A stretch of 45,479 nt of DNA from Bacilli bacterium (GTDB lineage: Bacteria; Bacillota_I; Bacilli_A; RF39; UBA660), in assembly GCA_900769635.1 (NCBI GenBank), contig CAAGHJ010000021.1, positions 1 to 45,479 of the forward strand, written 5' to 3'. The position numbers and the translations under genes were made by a program. The stretch's first letter is position 1. The number at the start of each line of letters is the position of its first letter. Of this stretch, positions 24,966 to 34,067 are shown piece after piece. Under the pieces are notes generated by a model. It saw only the letters and a program-made list of their open reading frames with translations. It had not been told where the DNA came from and made no database searches.

Positions 24966-25985
24966 TTACGGTTTTAGTTTGGCTTCTTTTTTATCTATTC
25001 CTATTTTTTTTCTTAGTTTGGTTTCTATTTCTATTTGGAGGGGTTTATTTTGGTTTAAATATTGTTTTACGTTTTCTTTGCCTTGTCCTATTTTATTGCC
25101 TTGATAGGCATACCATGATCCGGATTTTTCTATTATCCCGTGTTCGACTGATAAATCTATTATTTCGCCTAATCTTGATATTCCTTGGCCGTATATGATT
25201 TCAATGGTTGTGGTTTTAAAGGGTGGAGCTACTTTGTTTTTTACTACTTTGATATTGGTTTTGTTTCCTAATATTTCGCTATTGTTTTTTATTTGTTCTC
25301 CTCTTCTTATATCTAGTCTAACGGAAGAATAGTATTTTAGGGCTTTTCCTCCTGGAGTAGTTTCGGGGTTGCCGAATATTACTCCTACTTTTTCTCTTAA
25401 CTGGTTTATGAATATTACTATTGTTTGAGTTTTGCTTATGCTTCCGGATAGTTTTCTTAGGGCTCTACTCATTAATCTAGCTTGCAAACCTATTTGGTTA
25501 TCGCCTATTTCTCCATCTATTTCGGCTTGGGGCACAAGGGCAGCAACGGAATCTATTACGATAATGCTTAGGGCTTCACTTCGTACAAGGGCATCGCATA
25601 TTTCTAGGGCTTGTTCTCCGGTATCGGGTTGCGATAGGAGTAGTTCGTCAATATCGACACCTAAGTTTGAAGCATACACGGGATCAAGAGCGTGTTCAGC
25701 ATCTATGAAAGCAGCACGGCCTCCTTGTTTTTGGACTTCTGCTATGGCGTGAAGGGCTATGGTTGTTTTTCCTGATGATTCAGGACCGTATATCTCTATG
25801 ATTCTTCCTTTGGGGTAACCTCCAACTCCTAGGGCTAAATCTAGGGATATTGATCCGGTTGGTGATACTTCGATTTTTTGGTGTTCGTGTTCACCTAATT
25901 TCATTATGGATCCTTTTCCAAATTGTTTTTCAATGTTTGCAAGGACTTCCTCTAATCTTTTATCTTTTTCTGTATTTTTATTCAT
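24966..25985 (-). CDS. recA: RecA recombinase
   Basis: A 339-aa strand-exchange protein. Seen: Walker A GPESSGKT (67-74), the LSIIVIDSVAALVP Walker B strand, L1 loop, and L2-region INQLREKVGVIFGNPETTPGG. The acidic C-terminal tail is short; the protein ends in a basic KLKP. It has its own consensus promoter. I see no LexA-type box (CGAAC-N4-GTTCG) around it, so SOS control is not apparent. Confidence 0.98.
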   Translation of the reverse strand: MNKNTEKDKRLEEVLANIEKQFGKGSIMKLGEHEHQKIEVSPTGSISLDLALGVGGYPKGRIIEIYGPESSGKTTIALHAIAEVQKQGGRAAFIDAEHALDPVYASNLGVDIDELLLSQPDTGEQALEICDALVRSEALSIIVIDSVAALVPQAEIDGEIGDNQIGLQARLMSRALRKLSGSISKTQTIVIFINQLREKVGVIFGNPETTPGGKALKYYSSVRLDIRRGEQIKNNSEILGNKTNIKVVKNKVAPPFKTTTIEIIYGQGISRLGEIIDLSVEHGIIEKSGSWYAYQGNKIGQGKENVKQYLNQNKPLQIEIETKLRKKIGIDKKEAKLKP

Positions 25986-26011
25986 TTATCCTCCCCAACA
26001 GTGACAGGTTT

Positions 26012-26040
26012 ATTATAGTATAGTTTAGGGGGTTTGTCAA
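26012..26040 (-). promoter_or_regulatory. Consensus sigma-A promoter of recA
   Basis: TTGACA (26040-26035), 17-bp spacer, TATAAT (26017-26012); a perfect match. Confidence 0.88.
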
Positions 26041-26063
26041 TGTTTTTTTACTCCTGTAGGGCC

Positions 26064-26090
26064 AAAAAAAAAGGGGGTTTAATCCTTTTT
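26064..26090. terminator. Terminator after pgsA
   Basis: AAAAAGG...CCTTTTT hairpin with a nine-T tract on the minus strand, between pgsA and the recA promoter. Confidence 0.65.
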
Positions 26091-26094
26091 ATAA

Positions 26095-26688
26095 TTATTT
26101 TGTGGTTATGTATTCCTTGGCCATTCCGTAATATTTTACGCCTGAGACTACGGATAGTACGCATGATATTATTAGTAGGTATTCTGACACTCTTAGGTTT
26201 ATTAATTCGAATGGTAAGTTATAAAATAGGGTTAGGGTAAGGCCGACCATAAGGGTAGCGGTTTTGACTTTGGCCACGGGTATGGCTGCTACGGCTTTGC
26301 CTTTGTTTCCTATCAGCATTTTGATTGAATCTACTATTATGTCTCTTACAATGAATACTACTACTATAATTGGGGCTATCATTCCATTACAGGCTAGTAT
26401 TATCATTAGGGAATTGGTTAGCATTTTATCGGATATGGCATCAACCATTTTTCCGAAGTCGGTTACCATATCGTATTTGCGAGCTACATAGCCGTCTAAA
26501 AAGTCGGTTAATGAAGCGATTATGAATAGTACTCCGGCTATTATGTATTTTAGATCTACTACTATATTATCATTTACTATGTATTTGGGAAATTCTATTC
26601 CAAAACTATAGAATGGGAATAGTAGAATTATTATTATTATTATTGATATAAATACTCTTGATAGGGTTATTTTGTTTGCTTTATTCAT
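26095..26688 (-). CDS. pgsA: PgsA, phosphatidylglycerophosphate synthase
   Basis: A 197-aa membrane enzyme joining CDP-diacylglycerol to glycerol-3-phosphate in phosphatidylglycerol synthesis. The CDP-alcohol phosphotransferase signature D-G-x2-A-R-x8-G-x3-D-x3-D is complete (DFLDGYVARKYDMVTDFGKMVDAISDK core). About five helices. It starts 2 bp after rodZ, whose last codons form its GGGAGG ribosome binding site. Confidence 0.95.
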   Translation of the reverse strand: MNKANKITLSRVFISIIIIIILLFPFYSFGIEFPKYIVNDNIVVDLKYIIAGVLFIIASLTDFLDGYVARKYDMVTDFGKMVDAISDKMLTNSLMIILACNGMIAPIIVVVFIVRDIIVDSIKMLIGNKGKAVAAIPVAKVKTATLMVGLTLTLFYNLPFELINLRVSEYLLIISCVLSVVSGVKYYGMAKEYITTK

Positions 26689-26690
26689 TT

Positions 26691-27161
26691 TTACCTCCCT
26701 ATAACATAGGTTACGTTTTCTTTATGGAAATCGTTTCCACTCATATTGCTTATTATTAGGTATCCACCAAATACTACTAGTAGCACGATGACAAGGGCTA
26801 TTAGTAATTTGGGGATTTTGTTTTTTTCTTGTTCAAACGATGTATATGGGGATGTTATTTTGGGGCCTTCTTTCTTTTTTTCTTCGAGGGCTTTTTCTAT
26901 TTCTTCTAAGGGTATTTTTGATGTAAAGTCAAAGAGGAATTCATTAAATTCATCGACCATTTTTTCTCCATCTAATCCTAGGTATTTGGAATAGTCTCTT
27001 ATTAGGTATTTTAGGAATAAGACATCGCTAAATTCTTCTTTTTTTCCTTCTTCTAGGTTGGATAATTGTGATGGTCGTACTTTCAGGTCCTCGGAGGCTT
27101 CATCTATTGTTAGGCCATTTTCTTCCCTTTTTTCTTTTAATTTACTTCCTATTTCTTTCAT
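26691..27161 (-). CDS. rodZ: RodZ-like HTH membrane protein
   Basis: A 156-aa protein with an N-terminal HTH_25 domain (GSKLKEKREENGLTIDEASE...VRPSQLSNLEEG), a charged linker, and one transmembrane helix (IPKLLIALVIVLLVVFGGYLII). It is a short form lacking the long external domain. RodZ/YmfM helps place MreB-linked wall synthesis in rods. Position before pgsA matches ymfM-pgsA in Bacillus. Two ATGs (27167, 27161) are possible; the second has the better Shine-Dalgarno spacing. Confidence 0.88.
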   Translation of the reverse strand: MKEIGSKLKEKREENGLTIDEASEDLKVRPSQLSNLEEGKKEEFSDVLFLKYLIRDYSKYLGLDGEKMVDEFNEFLFDFTSKIPLEEIEKALEEKKKEGPKITSPYTSFEQEKNKIPKLLIALVIVLLVVFGGYLIISNMSGNDFHKENVTYVIGR

Positions 27162-27180
27162 TTTCATCTTCCTTTTATAA

Positions 27181-27530
27181 TAATATTATTTTATAAGCCA
27201 CGTTCTGTACCTTAATGGTGACAAACATTTATCTATGGTTAATAACCATCCCCTAGTGAATTCACTTCTTCCTTTGGGGTTCCCCTACCGTAATTTGGGT
27301 TTCTCGCTTGTGGGGTTTACCGCGTTTCATTTATTTATTTCTAAATAACTCGTCTCTGTGGCACTTTATGGGTTATACCTTGTATTTCTATTTAGGTATA
27401 GAGCCCGCCGTCAGTATTTACTGCCTTAGGTTATTTGTTCCCTAAGCACAATCACTACTATCATCGCAGATAGTGCGAGCGTGGACTTTCCTCTACATTT
27501 TATTATGCAGCGTTTGTCCAAATAATATTA
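27181..27530 (-). ncRNA. rnpB: RNase P RNA, catalytic subunit
   Basis: The minus strand carries the conserved RNase P landmarks in order: GAGGAAAGTCCACGCTCGC near the 5' end, GACGGCGGGCTC, CACAGAGACGAG, GAAACGCGGTAAACCCCA, GGTAGGGGAACC, and ACAGAACGTGGCTTATA at the 3' end. The ends pair through an AATAATATTATT helix (P1). It cuts the 5' leader of tRNA precursors. It begins at the gpsB stop codon, a gene order also found in Bacillus. Confidence 0.97.
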
Positions 27531-27854
27531 TTGTTCTTCTTTTCCGAAAATTATTTTTTCTAGTTGTGATATTCTTCTTATCAAATCGACATTTGTTATT
27601 TCTTTTTCACCTGATTTTATAGCAGATATGCTTGACTTTAGATTATGGACTTCTTGTTTTAAAGCGTTATTTTCAGCGATTAGGTTTTTTCGTTCGCGGT
27701 CATAACTTTTTATTATGTTATCGAATTCGTTATAGTCTTTGATAATGATATCTAAGAATTTGTCTACTTCTTGTAATCTGTATCCTCTGGCATCTACTTT
27801 AAATTCTTTATCTAATATATCTTGAATTGACAAGGAAATTCTATTCTGATACAT
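27528..27854 (-). CDS. gpsB: GpsB/DivIVA-family cell division protein
   Basis: A 108-aa coiled-coil protein with the DivIVA/GpsB membrane-binding motif: DILDKEFKVDARGYRLQEVDKFLD, then a coiled coil. The length and the position directly upstream of rnpB fit GpsB, which shuttles PBP1 between septum and side wall. Upstream, TTGACA with a 17-bp spacer precedes a weak GAAAAT -10. Ribosome binding site GAGGTGG. Confidence 0.92.
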   Translation of the reverse strand: MYQNRISLSIQDILDKEFKVDARGYRLQEVDKFLDIIIKDYNEFDNIIKSYDRERKNLIAENNALKQEVHNLKSSISAIKSGEKEITNVDLIRRISQLEKIIFGKEEQ

Positions 27855-28004
27855 TCTATACCACCTCTACTATAATTTTCTCAAAAAAAATTGGTTTTGT
27901 CAATTGATTTACTTAATTTGTGATATTATCTTATCATAAATTTTAATTATTGTCAAATTTTCATATTTGAGGAATTTTCTACTATAATTTAATGGAGGAG
28001 TATT

Positions 28005-28703
28005 ATGTTATTTAATTTGTTTAGTATGATTATTGAGAATTTGCATCTTTTTACGGGGTCTTATTCTAATAATGTTTTTCCAGATCCGCTTAGTAAAGAA
28101 GAAGAAATGGAAGCTATTAGGAAGTGTAATATGGGGGATAAGGGGGCAAGAAGCCTTCTTATAGAGCATAATTTGCGGTTAGTGGCTCACATAGTGAAAA
28201 AGTTTGAAACTAATGAACACGATATTGATGATTTGATTGGGATTGGGACGATTGGGCTGATTAAGGGGATTGATACTTATTCTTTGGGAAAGAAGGTTAA
28301 GCTTACGACTTATGTGGCGAAGTGTATAGAGAATGAGATTCTTATGTATTTTAGGGCGGATAAGAAGAATAGTAAGAATATTAGTATTTATGATGGGATT
28401 AGCTATGATAAAGAGGGAAATGAGATTACTATTCTTGATATTTTGAAGACGCCAGAACCGGATTTTATTGAAGAAATTTATAAGAATGATAATATTGGTT
28501 TTTTACGGGAATATATGAGAGTTCTTACGGATAGGGAAAGGGAGATTTTGATTAAGAGATATGGTCTTAATGGAGAAGATGAGGTTACACAGAAGGAGAT
28601 TGCTAAGGAGATGGGGATATCGAGGAGTTATGTCTCTAGAATTGAAAAGCGGGCTACTACAAAGATTTTGCGAGAATTTATTAAAAATAATAAACAATTG
28701 TAA
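28005..28703 (+). CDS. sigK: RNA polymerase sigma-K, late mother-cell sporulation factor
   Basis: A 232-aa sigma-70 protein most like SigK. It has a hydrophobic pro-sequence (MLFNLFSMIIENLHLF) before NNVFPDPLS, the region 2 block ARSLLIEHNLRLVAHIVKKFE..DLIGIGTIGLIKGI, a CIENEILMYFRA stretch, and a region 4 helix-turn-helix EIAKEMGISRSYVSRIEKRA. The N-terminus suggests it is made as pro-sigma-K and activated by cleavage, as in Bacillus. The gene is whole, with no skin-type insertion. Ribosome binding site GGAGGAG. SigE is the closest alternative, but the NN-F-P-PLS start favours SigK. Confidence 0.92.
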   Translation: MLFNLFSMIIENLHLFTGSYSNNVFPDPLSKEEEMEAIRKCNMGDKGARSLLIEHNLRLVAHIVKKFETNEHDIDDLIGIGTIGLIKGIDTYSLGKKVKLTTYVAKCIENEILMYFRADKKNSKNISIYDGISYDKEGNEITILDILKTPEPDFIEEIYKNDNIGFLREYMRVLTDREREILIKRYGLNGEDEVTQKEIAKEMGISRSYVSRIEKRATTKILREFIKNNKQL

Positions 28704-28711
28704 TTTTTTTG

Positions 28712-28740
28712 TTGACTTACGGACTTTTTTATAGTAAAAT
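28712..28740 (+). promoter_or_regulatory. Sigma-A promoter of rpmB
   Basis: TTGACT (28712-28717), 17-bp spacer, TAAAAT (28735-28740). Confidence 0.8.
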
Positions 28741-28772
28741 AAGTGTACAATTATGTTTGAGGAGGGAAGATT

Positions 28773-28955
28773 ATGGCAAAGAATTTATCAAGTAAAAGAA
28801 CTAATATGGCTAATAATAGACCTAATTGTTTAAAGGCTACTAAAAAAAGTCAAAAAGTTAATTTACAACCTATTAAAGTTATAGATGAAAATGGTAAATC
28901 TATGACTGTTAGATTAAGTGCTAGAGAAATTAGAACTTTGAAGAAAGCTTGTTAA
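28773..28955 (+). CDS. rpmB: Ribosomal protein bL28
   Basis: A 60-aa basic protein of the large ribosomal subunit. The bL28 pattern is clear: an N-R-x-x-x-x-A-T-K-K stretch, then KVNLQPIKV, a short G turn, and VRLSAREIRTLKK. The usual N-terminal Cys pair of zinc-binding forms is absent, so this is the zinc-free type. Own promoter and terminator. GAGGAGGG is the ribosome binding site. Confidence 0.93.
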   Translation: MAKNLSSKRTNMANNRPNCLKATKKSQKVNLQPIKVIDENGKSMTVRLSAREIRTLKKAC

Positions 28956-28958
28956 TAG

Positions 28959-28982
28959 TCCACTGTTTTGTGGATTTTTTTT
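28959..28982 (+). terminator. Terminator of rpmB
   Basis: TCCAC-TGTTTT-GTGGA followed by eight T. Confidence 0.88.
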
Positions 28983-28989
28983 GTATTTA

Positions 28990-29018
28990 AAAACACGGTT
29001 GGTACCGTGCTTTATTTT
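28990..29018. terminator. Two-way terminator, mainly for the YfcC-type gene
   Basis: CACGGT-TGGT-ACCGTG with T-rich tracts on both strands, just after the stop of the minus-strand transporter. Confidence 0.8.
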
Positions 29019-30443
29019 TTATACTAATATGACGATTAGGGCCACTATAAATATTAGTATGAATAGATATAGGGCAAAACGCCAAATGTATTTTAACCAA
29101 GTTGTATATGGAACATCTAAGTATGATAGACCGATTATTAGTAATAGACTTGTTGGTCCGATTATGCTTATAAATCCATATAGGCTTTGGAATAAAATAG
29201 CTACTAGTTCTAAGTTTGCACTATCTGAGAATGCGTTTACTAGTGGTAAGAATGTACTTGATGCTGTGTAGTATAAGTCAACGTTTAATAGGCTTCCTAG
29301 TAATGTTACTAGAGAAGTTATTCCTAAGTTGAAATCTCCGGCTTTTGTTATTATTGTTTCCATAAAGCCGTTGTTATATGCACTTACTAGGATTGAGTAT
29401 GCTAATATAACTAAACATACTGTTGGCAACATTTTCTTCATACCGTCAGTAAAGCCTTCTAAGGCATCTGATAATTTGATTTTGTATACTATTTTTATTA
29501 TTAATGCAAATAGTATTAGTATTATCATTGTCATCATATAGCTTCCTAATGATGCCCAGTTACCGAATGCTGGGAAGTTAGCAGATATTATGTTGTTCCA
29601 AACTTCGAACTTTTTAATGGTCAATCCTGTTAACCAAGTATGGAAGTCATTAAATACTGTTACTCCAAATAGGCTTTCGAATGGGAAGAAACCTAGAATT
29701 AATAGTATTAGTATTAGTGCTAATACTGTTACTAATGGCCATACTTTTAGATCTTTGTAGTTTCCTTTTACTTCAGCTATTAGGATATCTGTATTTCCGT
29801 TTAATTCGTATTTTACTTTCTTGGCTTCAACATTTTTAATATGGCTATTTATATAGTATATTAGTAATGCTATTCCGGCTAGTAATAATAGTAATTTTGG
29901 AAATACATTTACAAAGTTTGTATCTAATCCTACTAGTTTTTCAAAGGATACATAACTTACGCCGTACATATTACTTGGGTCACGTAGTGTAACGAAAATT
30001 CCTCCAATGAACCCGATTAATATAGCACCAATAGTAGAAGTTATTGCTACTAATTTGTCATATCCAAGTAATAGTATTATTGATACTACGAATGGAACAA
30101 ATACGAGTAAGTTTACTGTCATACCTGTTAGGGATTCTAATACCGCAAATATTATTACTGTTAAGAATATGAATTTGTTGCTTTTGGGTTTTACTTTTGT
30201 TACTATCATATCTAATAGTTTTTTGTAAGCTCCTGTTTTGTTTAATAGTCCGTAGAAACCGCCAACTACTAAAATGAATAGTGCTGTATCAAAGAAATAA
30301 TAGAATGATTGTAAATAGTTTAGGAATAGATCTCCTAGGCCTAAATAATTCATTGTGTCGCTTCTTCCAGGAATAATATACGTTAGTACTAGTACTATTA
30401 GTAGTAATATTCCTAAAAACTTAAACAAACTATTTTTTTTCAT
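29019..30443 (-). CDS. YfcC/DcuC-type membrane carrier
   Basis: A 474-aa protein with about 12 transmembrane helices. The pattern TYIIPGRSDTMNYLGLGD, ALFILVVGGFYGLLNKTGAY, GATSTIGAILIGFIGG-like loops and a C-terminal GPTSLLLIIGLSYLDVPY fits the C4-dicarboxylate anaerobic carrier/YfcC superfamily, whose members move dicarboxylates, basic amino acids or peptides. Substrate unknown. Start with AGGAGG; single gene. Confidence 0.85.
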   Translation of the reverse strand: MKKNSLFKFLGILLLIVLVLTYIIPGRSDTMNYLGLGDLFLNYLQSFYYFFDTALFILVVGGFYGLLNKTGAYKKLLDMIVTKVKPKSNKFIFLTVIIFAVLESLTGMTVNLLVFVPFVVSIILLLGYDKLVAITSTIGAILIGFIGGIFVTLRDPSNMYGVSYVSFEKLVGLDTNFVNVFPKLLLLLAGIALLIYYINSHIKNVEAKKVKYELNGNTDILIAEVKGNYKDLKVWPLVTVLALILILLILGFFPFESLFGVTVFNDFHTWLTGLTIKKFEVWNNIISANFPAFGNWASLGSYMMTMIILILFALIIKIVYKIKLSDALEGFTDGMKKMLPTVCLVILAYSILVSAYNNGFMETIITKAGDFNLGITSLVTLLGSLLNVDLYYTASSTFLPLVNAFSDSANLELVAILFQSLYGFISIIGPTSLLLIIGLSYLDVPYTTWLKYIWRFALYLFILIFIVALIVILV

Positions 30444-30535
30444 TATAACCTCCTCATAATAATAATAACATATTTTTTCTTTTTTTTCACTATATTAACT
30501 AGTGGTTTATTTATTTTTTGGTAAATTTGCGGGGT

Positions 30536-32404
30536 TTAGTATAGTTTTGCACCTGCTGGAATGTTATTTTCTAGCATTAAGAGGTTTAGTTTTTCTTCTC
30601 CGTCTTCTTCGTGGATAGCACTTAGAAGCATTCCACAGGAATCTATTTTCATCATTGTTTTGGGTGGAAGGTTGGTTATTGCGACAAGGGTTTTTCCTAT
30701 TAATTCTTCGGGTTCATAATATGTGTGTATTCCACTTAGGATAATTCTATCTTTGTCACTTCCGTCATTTAGAGTGAATTTTAGTAGTTTTTTGCTTTTG
30801 GCTACGGCTTCACAGTCTTTTACTTTTACGACGCGGAAATCGCATTTGCTGAATGTTTCAAAGTTTACTTCTTCGGTAAATAGTGGTTCTACTACTACCT
30901 TAGAGAAGTCGATAGTTTTATTAGTTTTTTCGATATGGACTTCTTTTTTTCCTAGTGGTTTCATTAATGGGAACATTACTACGTCTTTAATGTTTTTGGA
31001 ATTTGTTAATAATTGGACTAATCTATCTATTCCCATTCCCCAACCGCTTATTGGGGGCATACCGTATTCCATTGCTTCTATGTATTCGGTATCCATTGGC
31101 ATTGCTTCTTCATCGCCACCGGCTTTTAGTTCGGCTTGGACTTGTAATCTTCTTTGTTGTTCAATTGGATCTACTAATTCGGAGTAAGCGTTTATTATTT
31201 CGGCTCCGTTTATTACTAATTGAAATCTATCGGTAATATTGGGATTATCGTCGTTAGCACGGGCTAGGGGTGAAAGATCTATTGGGTGTTCTGTTAGGAA
31301 TATTGGGTTTATTACATTTGGTCTTGCTACTTTTTTGTATAATTGATCGACCATATTTCCGTATCCAAGGTTTTCAAGGGGTACTTCACTATCGATATCG
31401 ATATTTTGACGTCTTATTTCGGCTAATAGTTTTTCTTTGGTGTTATAGATATTTAAGTCTATATCGCAGTATTTTAGTAGTAATTCTCTGAATGATACGG
31501 CTTCCCATTCTCCGCTTAGATCTACTTCTTTATCACCGAATGTTATTTTTAGGGTTCCGAAAATATTTTGAATTATTGTTTGTATCATATTTCTTGTTAA
31601 ATTCATATTATCTTTATAATTTAGATATGCACCATAAGCTTCGAGCATTGTGAAGTCTTGAAGGTGGCTTGCGTCCATTCCTTCGTTTCTAAAACAACGT
31701 GCTATTTCGAATACTTTGGTAAAGCCTCCTACTACGGCTCTTTTTAGGTATGTTTCGGGTGCTATTCTTAAATAGAAATCTATATCTAAGGCGTTATGGT
31801 GAGTTATGAATGGTTTGGCAGTTGCACCACTGGCTTTATTTGATAGAATTGGGGTTTCTATTTCTATATATCCGATACTATCTAAATAATTTCTTATTTC
31901 TTTTATTAATTTACTACGGAAAAGGAATTTTTTACGGGCGTCTTCATTCATTATTAGATCGACATATCTTTGTCTATATATTGTTTCAATATCTTCGAGG
32001 CCGTGAAATTTTTCTGGTAATGGTTTTAGGGCTTTCCCTAAGAAAGTGAAATTGTTTGCTCTTAGGGTTTTTTCACCAGTTTGAGTTGTGAATATTTCTC
32101 CTTCGGCTCCGATAAAGTCTCCTATATCAACGTTTGTTTTGAAGAAGTTGTATTTTTCTTCACCTAATGTATCTAATTTGAATGATAATTGTAGTCTTCC
32201 TTCTACATCACCGATTGTTATAAATGACATTTTCCCCATTTTACGCATAAATATTATTCTTCCTGCTACTTTGATATTTTGGGTACCGTCTTCGAGTTTT
32301 CTAGCGTCTTTTAATTCGTGGGTTATTTCATATTTTTCGGGATAGGGATTGGGTATGTTTTTTAGTTTTTCTCTTCTTACTAATTCTTGTTCTGTGTATT
32401 GCAT
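30536..32404 (-). CDS. lysS: Lysyl-tRNA synthetase with C-terminal tRNA-binding domain
   Basis: A 622-aa class II synthetase, about 120 residues longer than usual. The N-terminal OB domain and catalytic core (motif 2 FRNEGMDASHLQDFTMLE; motif 3 GWGMGIDRLV) are intact. Residues 513-622 add an EMAP/Trbp111-type domain (FSKCDFRVVKVKDCE...KLLKFTLND...LPPKTMMKIDSCGMLLSA) normally seen at the end of MetRS or in CsaA. No frameshift separates them. It follows the RDD gene by 11 bp in a dusB-RDD-lysS operon. The leader has no T-box. Confidence 0.95.
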   Translation of the reverse strand: MQYTEQELVRREKLKNIPNPYPEKYEITHELKDARKLEDGTQNIKVAGRIIFMRKMGKMSFITIGDVEGRLQLSFKLDTLGEEKYNFFKTNVDIGDFIGAEGEIFTTQTGEKTLRANNFTFLGKALKPLPEKFHGLEDIETIYRQRYVDLIMNEDARKKFLFRSKLIKEIRNYLDSIGYIEIETPILSNKASGATAKPFITHHNALDIDFYLRIAPETYLKRAVVGGFTKVFEIARCFRNEGMDASHLQDFTMLEAYGAYLNYKDNMNLTRNMIQTIIQNIFGTLKITFGDKEVDLSGEWEAVSFRELLLKYCDIDLNIYNTKEKLLAEIRRQNIDIDSEVPLENLGYGNMVDQLYKKVARPNVINPIFLTEHPIDLSPLARANDDNPNITDRFQLVINGAEIINAYSELVDPIEQQRRLQVQAELKAGGDEEAMPMDTEYIEAMEYGMPPISGWGMGIDRLVQLLTNSKNIKDVVMFPLMKPLGKKEVHIEKTNKTIDFSKVVVEPLFTEEVNFETFSKCDFRVVKVKDCEAVAKSKKLLKFTLNDGSDKDRIILSGIHTYYEPEELIGKTLVAITNLPPKTMMKIDSCGMLLSAIHEEDGEEKLNLLMLENNIPAGAKLY

Positions 32405-32415
32405 ATTTGTTCCTC

Positions 32416-32997
32416 CTAATTTTCTTTGATTACTTTAGTTGATGCTATTATATCGTGTAATCCTCGTTTATCTTCTCTAAATAGTATTAGTATGACTGTT
32501 ACTAGTATTAGTATTGTATCTATCATTGTGAATATGGTACTTGTCATATAGTAGGATTTTCTTCCTATTATGAATACTAGTATGATATTAATAATGGCTG
32601 AGAAGAGGCTATATATGAATAGGCTTCTTAGGGCTATTTGTTTTAGAGTGGCGGGTTTGCCGGTTTTGTTTACTACTCTTATTCCGAATAGTTTTTTGCC
32701 TATTGTTTGGCCTTTATTTAAGTATCCGAAGCCTACAAAGTATCCTATTGTTAATATTATGGAAATTGCGTTGATTGGGGCTCCGTCTTTTTGAATGTCG
32801 TAATATAAATCGGCATATTCTTTGTAATATTCTTTGGTTGTTATTTCTCCGCTTGCTATTTGTTTAGTTAAGTCTTCGAGTTTGGCACTATTGTGGGCAT
32901 CTACTTTTATTGGCATTGTAATGATATTTAATAGTAGTAATACTATTATGGCATCAATTATATAGGCTGATGCTCTTGTAAAAAAATTTGTATTCAT
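32416..32997 (-). CDS. RDD-family membrane protein
   Basis: A 193-aa protein with about four helices. It begins with the RDD-type FFTRASAYIIDAIIVLLLLN, has the KGQTIGKKLFGIRVVNKTGK loop, and ends with FREDKRGLHDIIASTKVI. The N-terminal R and D of the RDD motif are present. Family function is unsettled; ion antiport has been proposed for some members. It lies between dusB and lysS, likely in one transcript. Confidence 0.9.
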   Translation of the reverse strand: MNTNFFTRASAYIIDAIIVLLLLNIITMPIKVDAHNSAKLEDLTKQIASGEITTKEYYKEYADLYYDIQKDGAPINAISIILTIGYFVGFGYLNKGQTIGKKLFGIRVVNKTGKPATLKQIALRSLFIYSLFSAIINIILVFIIGRKSYYMTSTIFTMIDTILILVTVILILFREDKRGLHDIIASTKVIKEN

Positions 32998-33032
32998 TTT
33001 TCCTCCATTTCTTAATTATTGTACCACATTTT

Positions 33033-34013
33033 TTAATAGTTTGAAAGGGTTTTCTTGTAATTTTCAAGGAGGGTTTTTAATTCTTGGGCATCTGTTATTT
33101 TAAAGGCCTTTTCTTTAATAGTGGTGGATTCTGGTAAGCCTTTTAGATACCAAGCGATATGGCTACGCATTTCTAAGACGGATAGTTTTTCGGATTTTAT
33201 TTTTAGTAGGTATTCTAAGTGTTTTAGAGCCATATCTACTTTTTCGACAGGAGTTGGGTCGGGTATTTCTTCTCCGGTATCGAAGTAAGTTACTATTTTT
33301 TTTATTATCCACGGATTACCGAGGGTGGCACGGCCTATCATTATGGCGTCACAATGGGTTTCAGTAAACATTTTTTTGGCACTTTCGATATTTGTTATAT
33401 CGCCATTGCCGATTACGGGAATATTTACGGCTTCTTTTACTTTTTTTATTATGCTCCAATCGGCATTGCCTTTATAGCCTTGACTTCTTGTACGGGGGTG
33501 GACTGTTATGGCAGAGGCTCCGGCTTCTTCTATTATTTTTGCTACTTCGACAGCATTTATATTGTTGCTGTCCCATCCACTTCTTATTTTAACAGTTACG
33601 GGAATAGGAACAGAAGCGACAACGGCTTCGACTATTTCCTTTATTAGAGGGGGATTTTTTAAGAGTGCTGCTCCGGCTTGGGATTTTACGGCTACTTTGG
33701 GAACGGGACACCCCATATTTATGTCTATTATATCGGGTTTTTCTGTTTCATAAACTAGTTTTGCAGCTTTTACAAAGGATTCTTTATCATTTCCGAATAT
33801 TTGTTGAGCTAGAGGTCTTTCTTCATCTTCTAGGTACAGCATATCGATTGTTTTTTTGCTATTATATACTAGGGCTTTATCGCTTACCATTTCAGCATAT
33901 ATTAGTCCACAGCCCATTTCTTTAATGATTTTGCGAAAAGCACTATTACAGACGCCGGCCATTGGTGCTAATACTATATTATTTTTTATTTCTATATTTC
34001 CTATTTTAAACAT
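33033..34013 (-). CDS. dusB: DusB, tRNA-dihydrouridine synthase
   Basis: A 326-aa FMN enzyme reducing uridines in tRNA. It has LAPMAGVCNSAFR, the active-site cysteine in DINMGCPVPKV, KIRSGWD, the VHPRTRSQGYKG motif with the conserved His, IGNGDI, and IGRATLGNPW. It leads the dusB-RDD-lysS operon, as dusB precedes lysS in Bacillus. GAGGTG is the ribosome binding site. Confidence 0.95.
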   Translation of the reverse strand: MFKIGNIEIKNNIVLAPMAGVCNSAFRKIIKEMGCGLIYAEMVSDKALVYNSKKTIDMLYLEDEERPLAQQIFGNDKESFVKAAKLVYETEKPDIIDINMGCPVPKVAVKSQAGAALLKNPPLIKEIVEAVVASVPIPVTVKIRSGWDSNNINAVEVAKIIEEAGASAITVHPRTRSQGYKGNADWSIIKKVKEAVNIPVIGNGDITNIESAKKMFTETHCDAIMIGRATLGNPWIIKKIVTYFDTGEEIPDPTPVEKVDMALKHLEYLLKIKSEKLSVLEMRSHIAWYLKGLPESTTIKEKAFKITDAQELKTLLENYKKTLSNY

Positions 34014-34038
34014 TTTTTCACCTCGGTTTTGTGTATAT

Positions 34039-34067
34039 ATTATATCAAAGTCTTTTGGAAATGTAAA
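34039..34067 (-). promoter_or_regulatory. Sigma-A promoter of dusB-RDD-lysS
   Basis: TTTACA (34067-34062), 17-bp spacer, TATAAT (34044-34039). The leader to the dusB ATG is only about 20 nt. Confidence 0.83.

Noticed and set aside
25986..26040. LexA/SOS box at recA
   Set aside because: No CGAAC-N4-GTTCG-like palindrome near the promoter.
34014..34062. T-box leader for the dusB-RDD-lysS operon
   Set aside because: The promoter leaves a leader of only about 20 nt; no T-box sequence is present.
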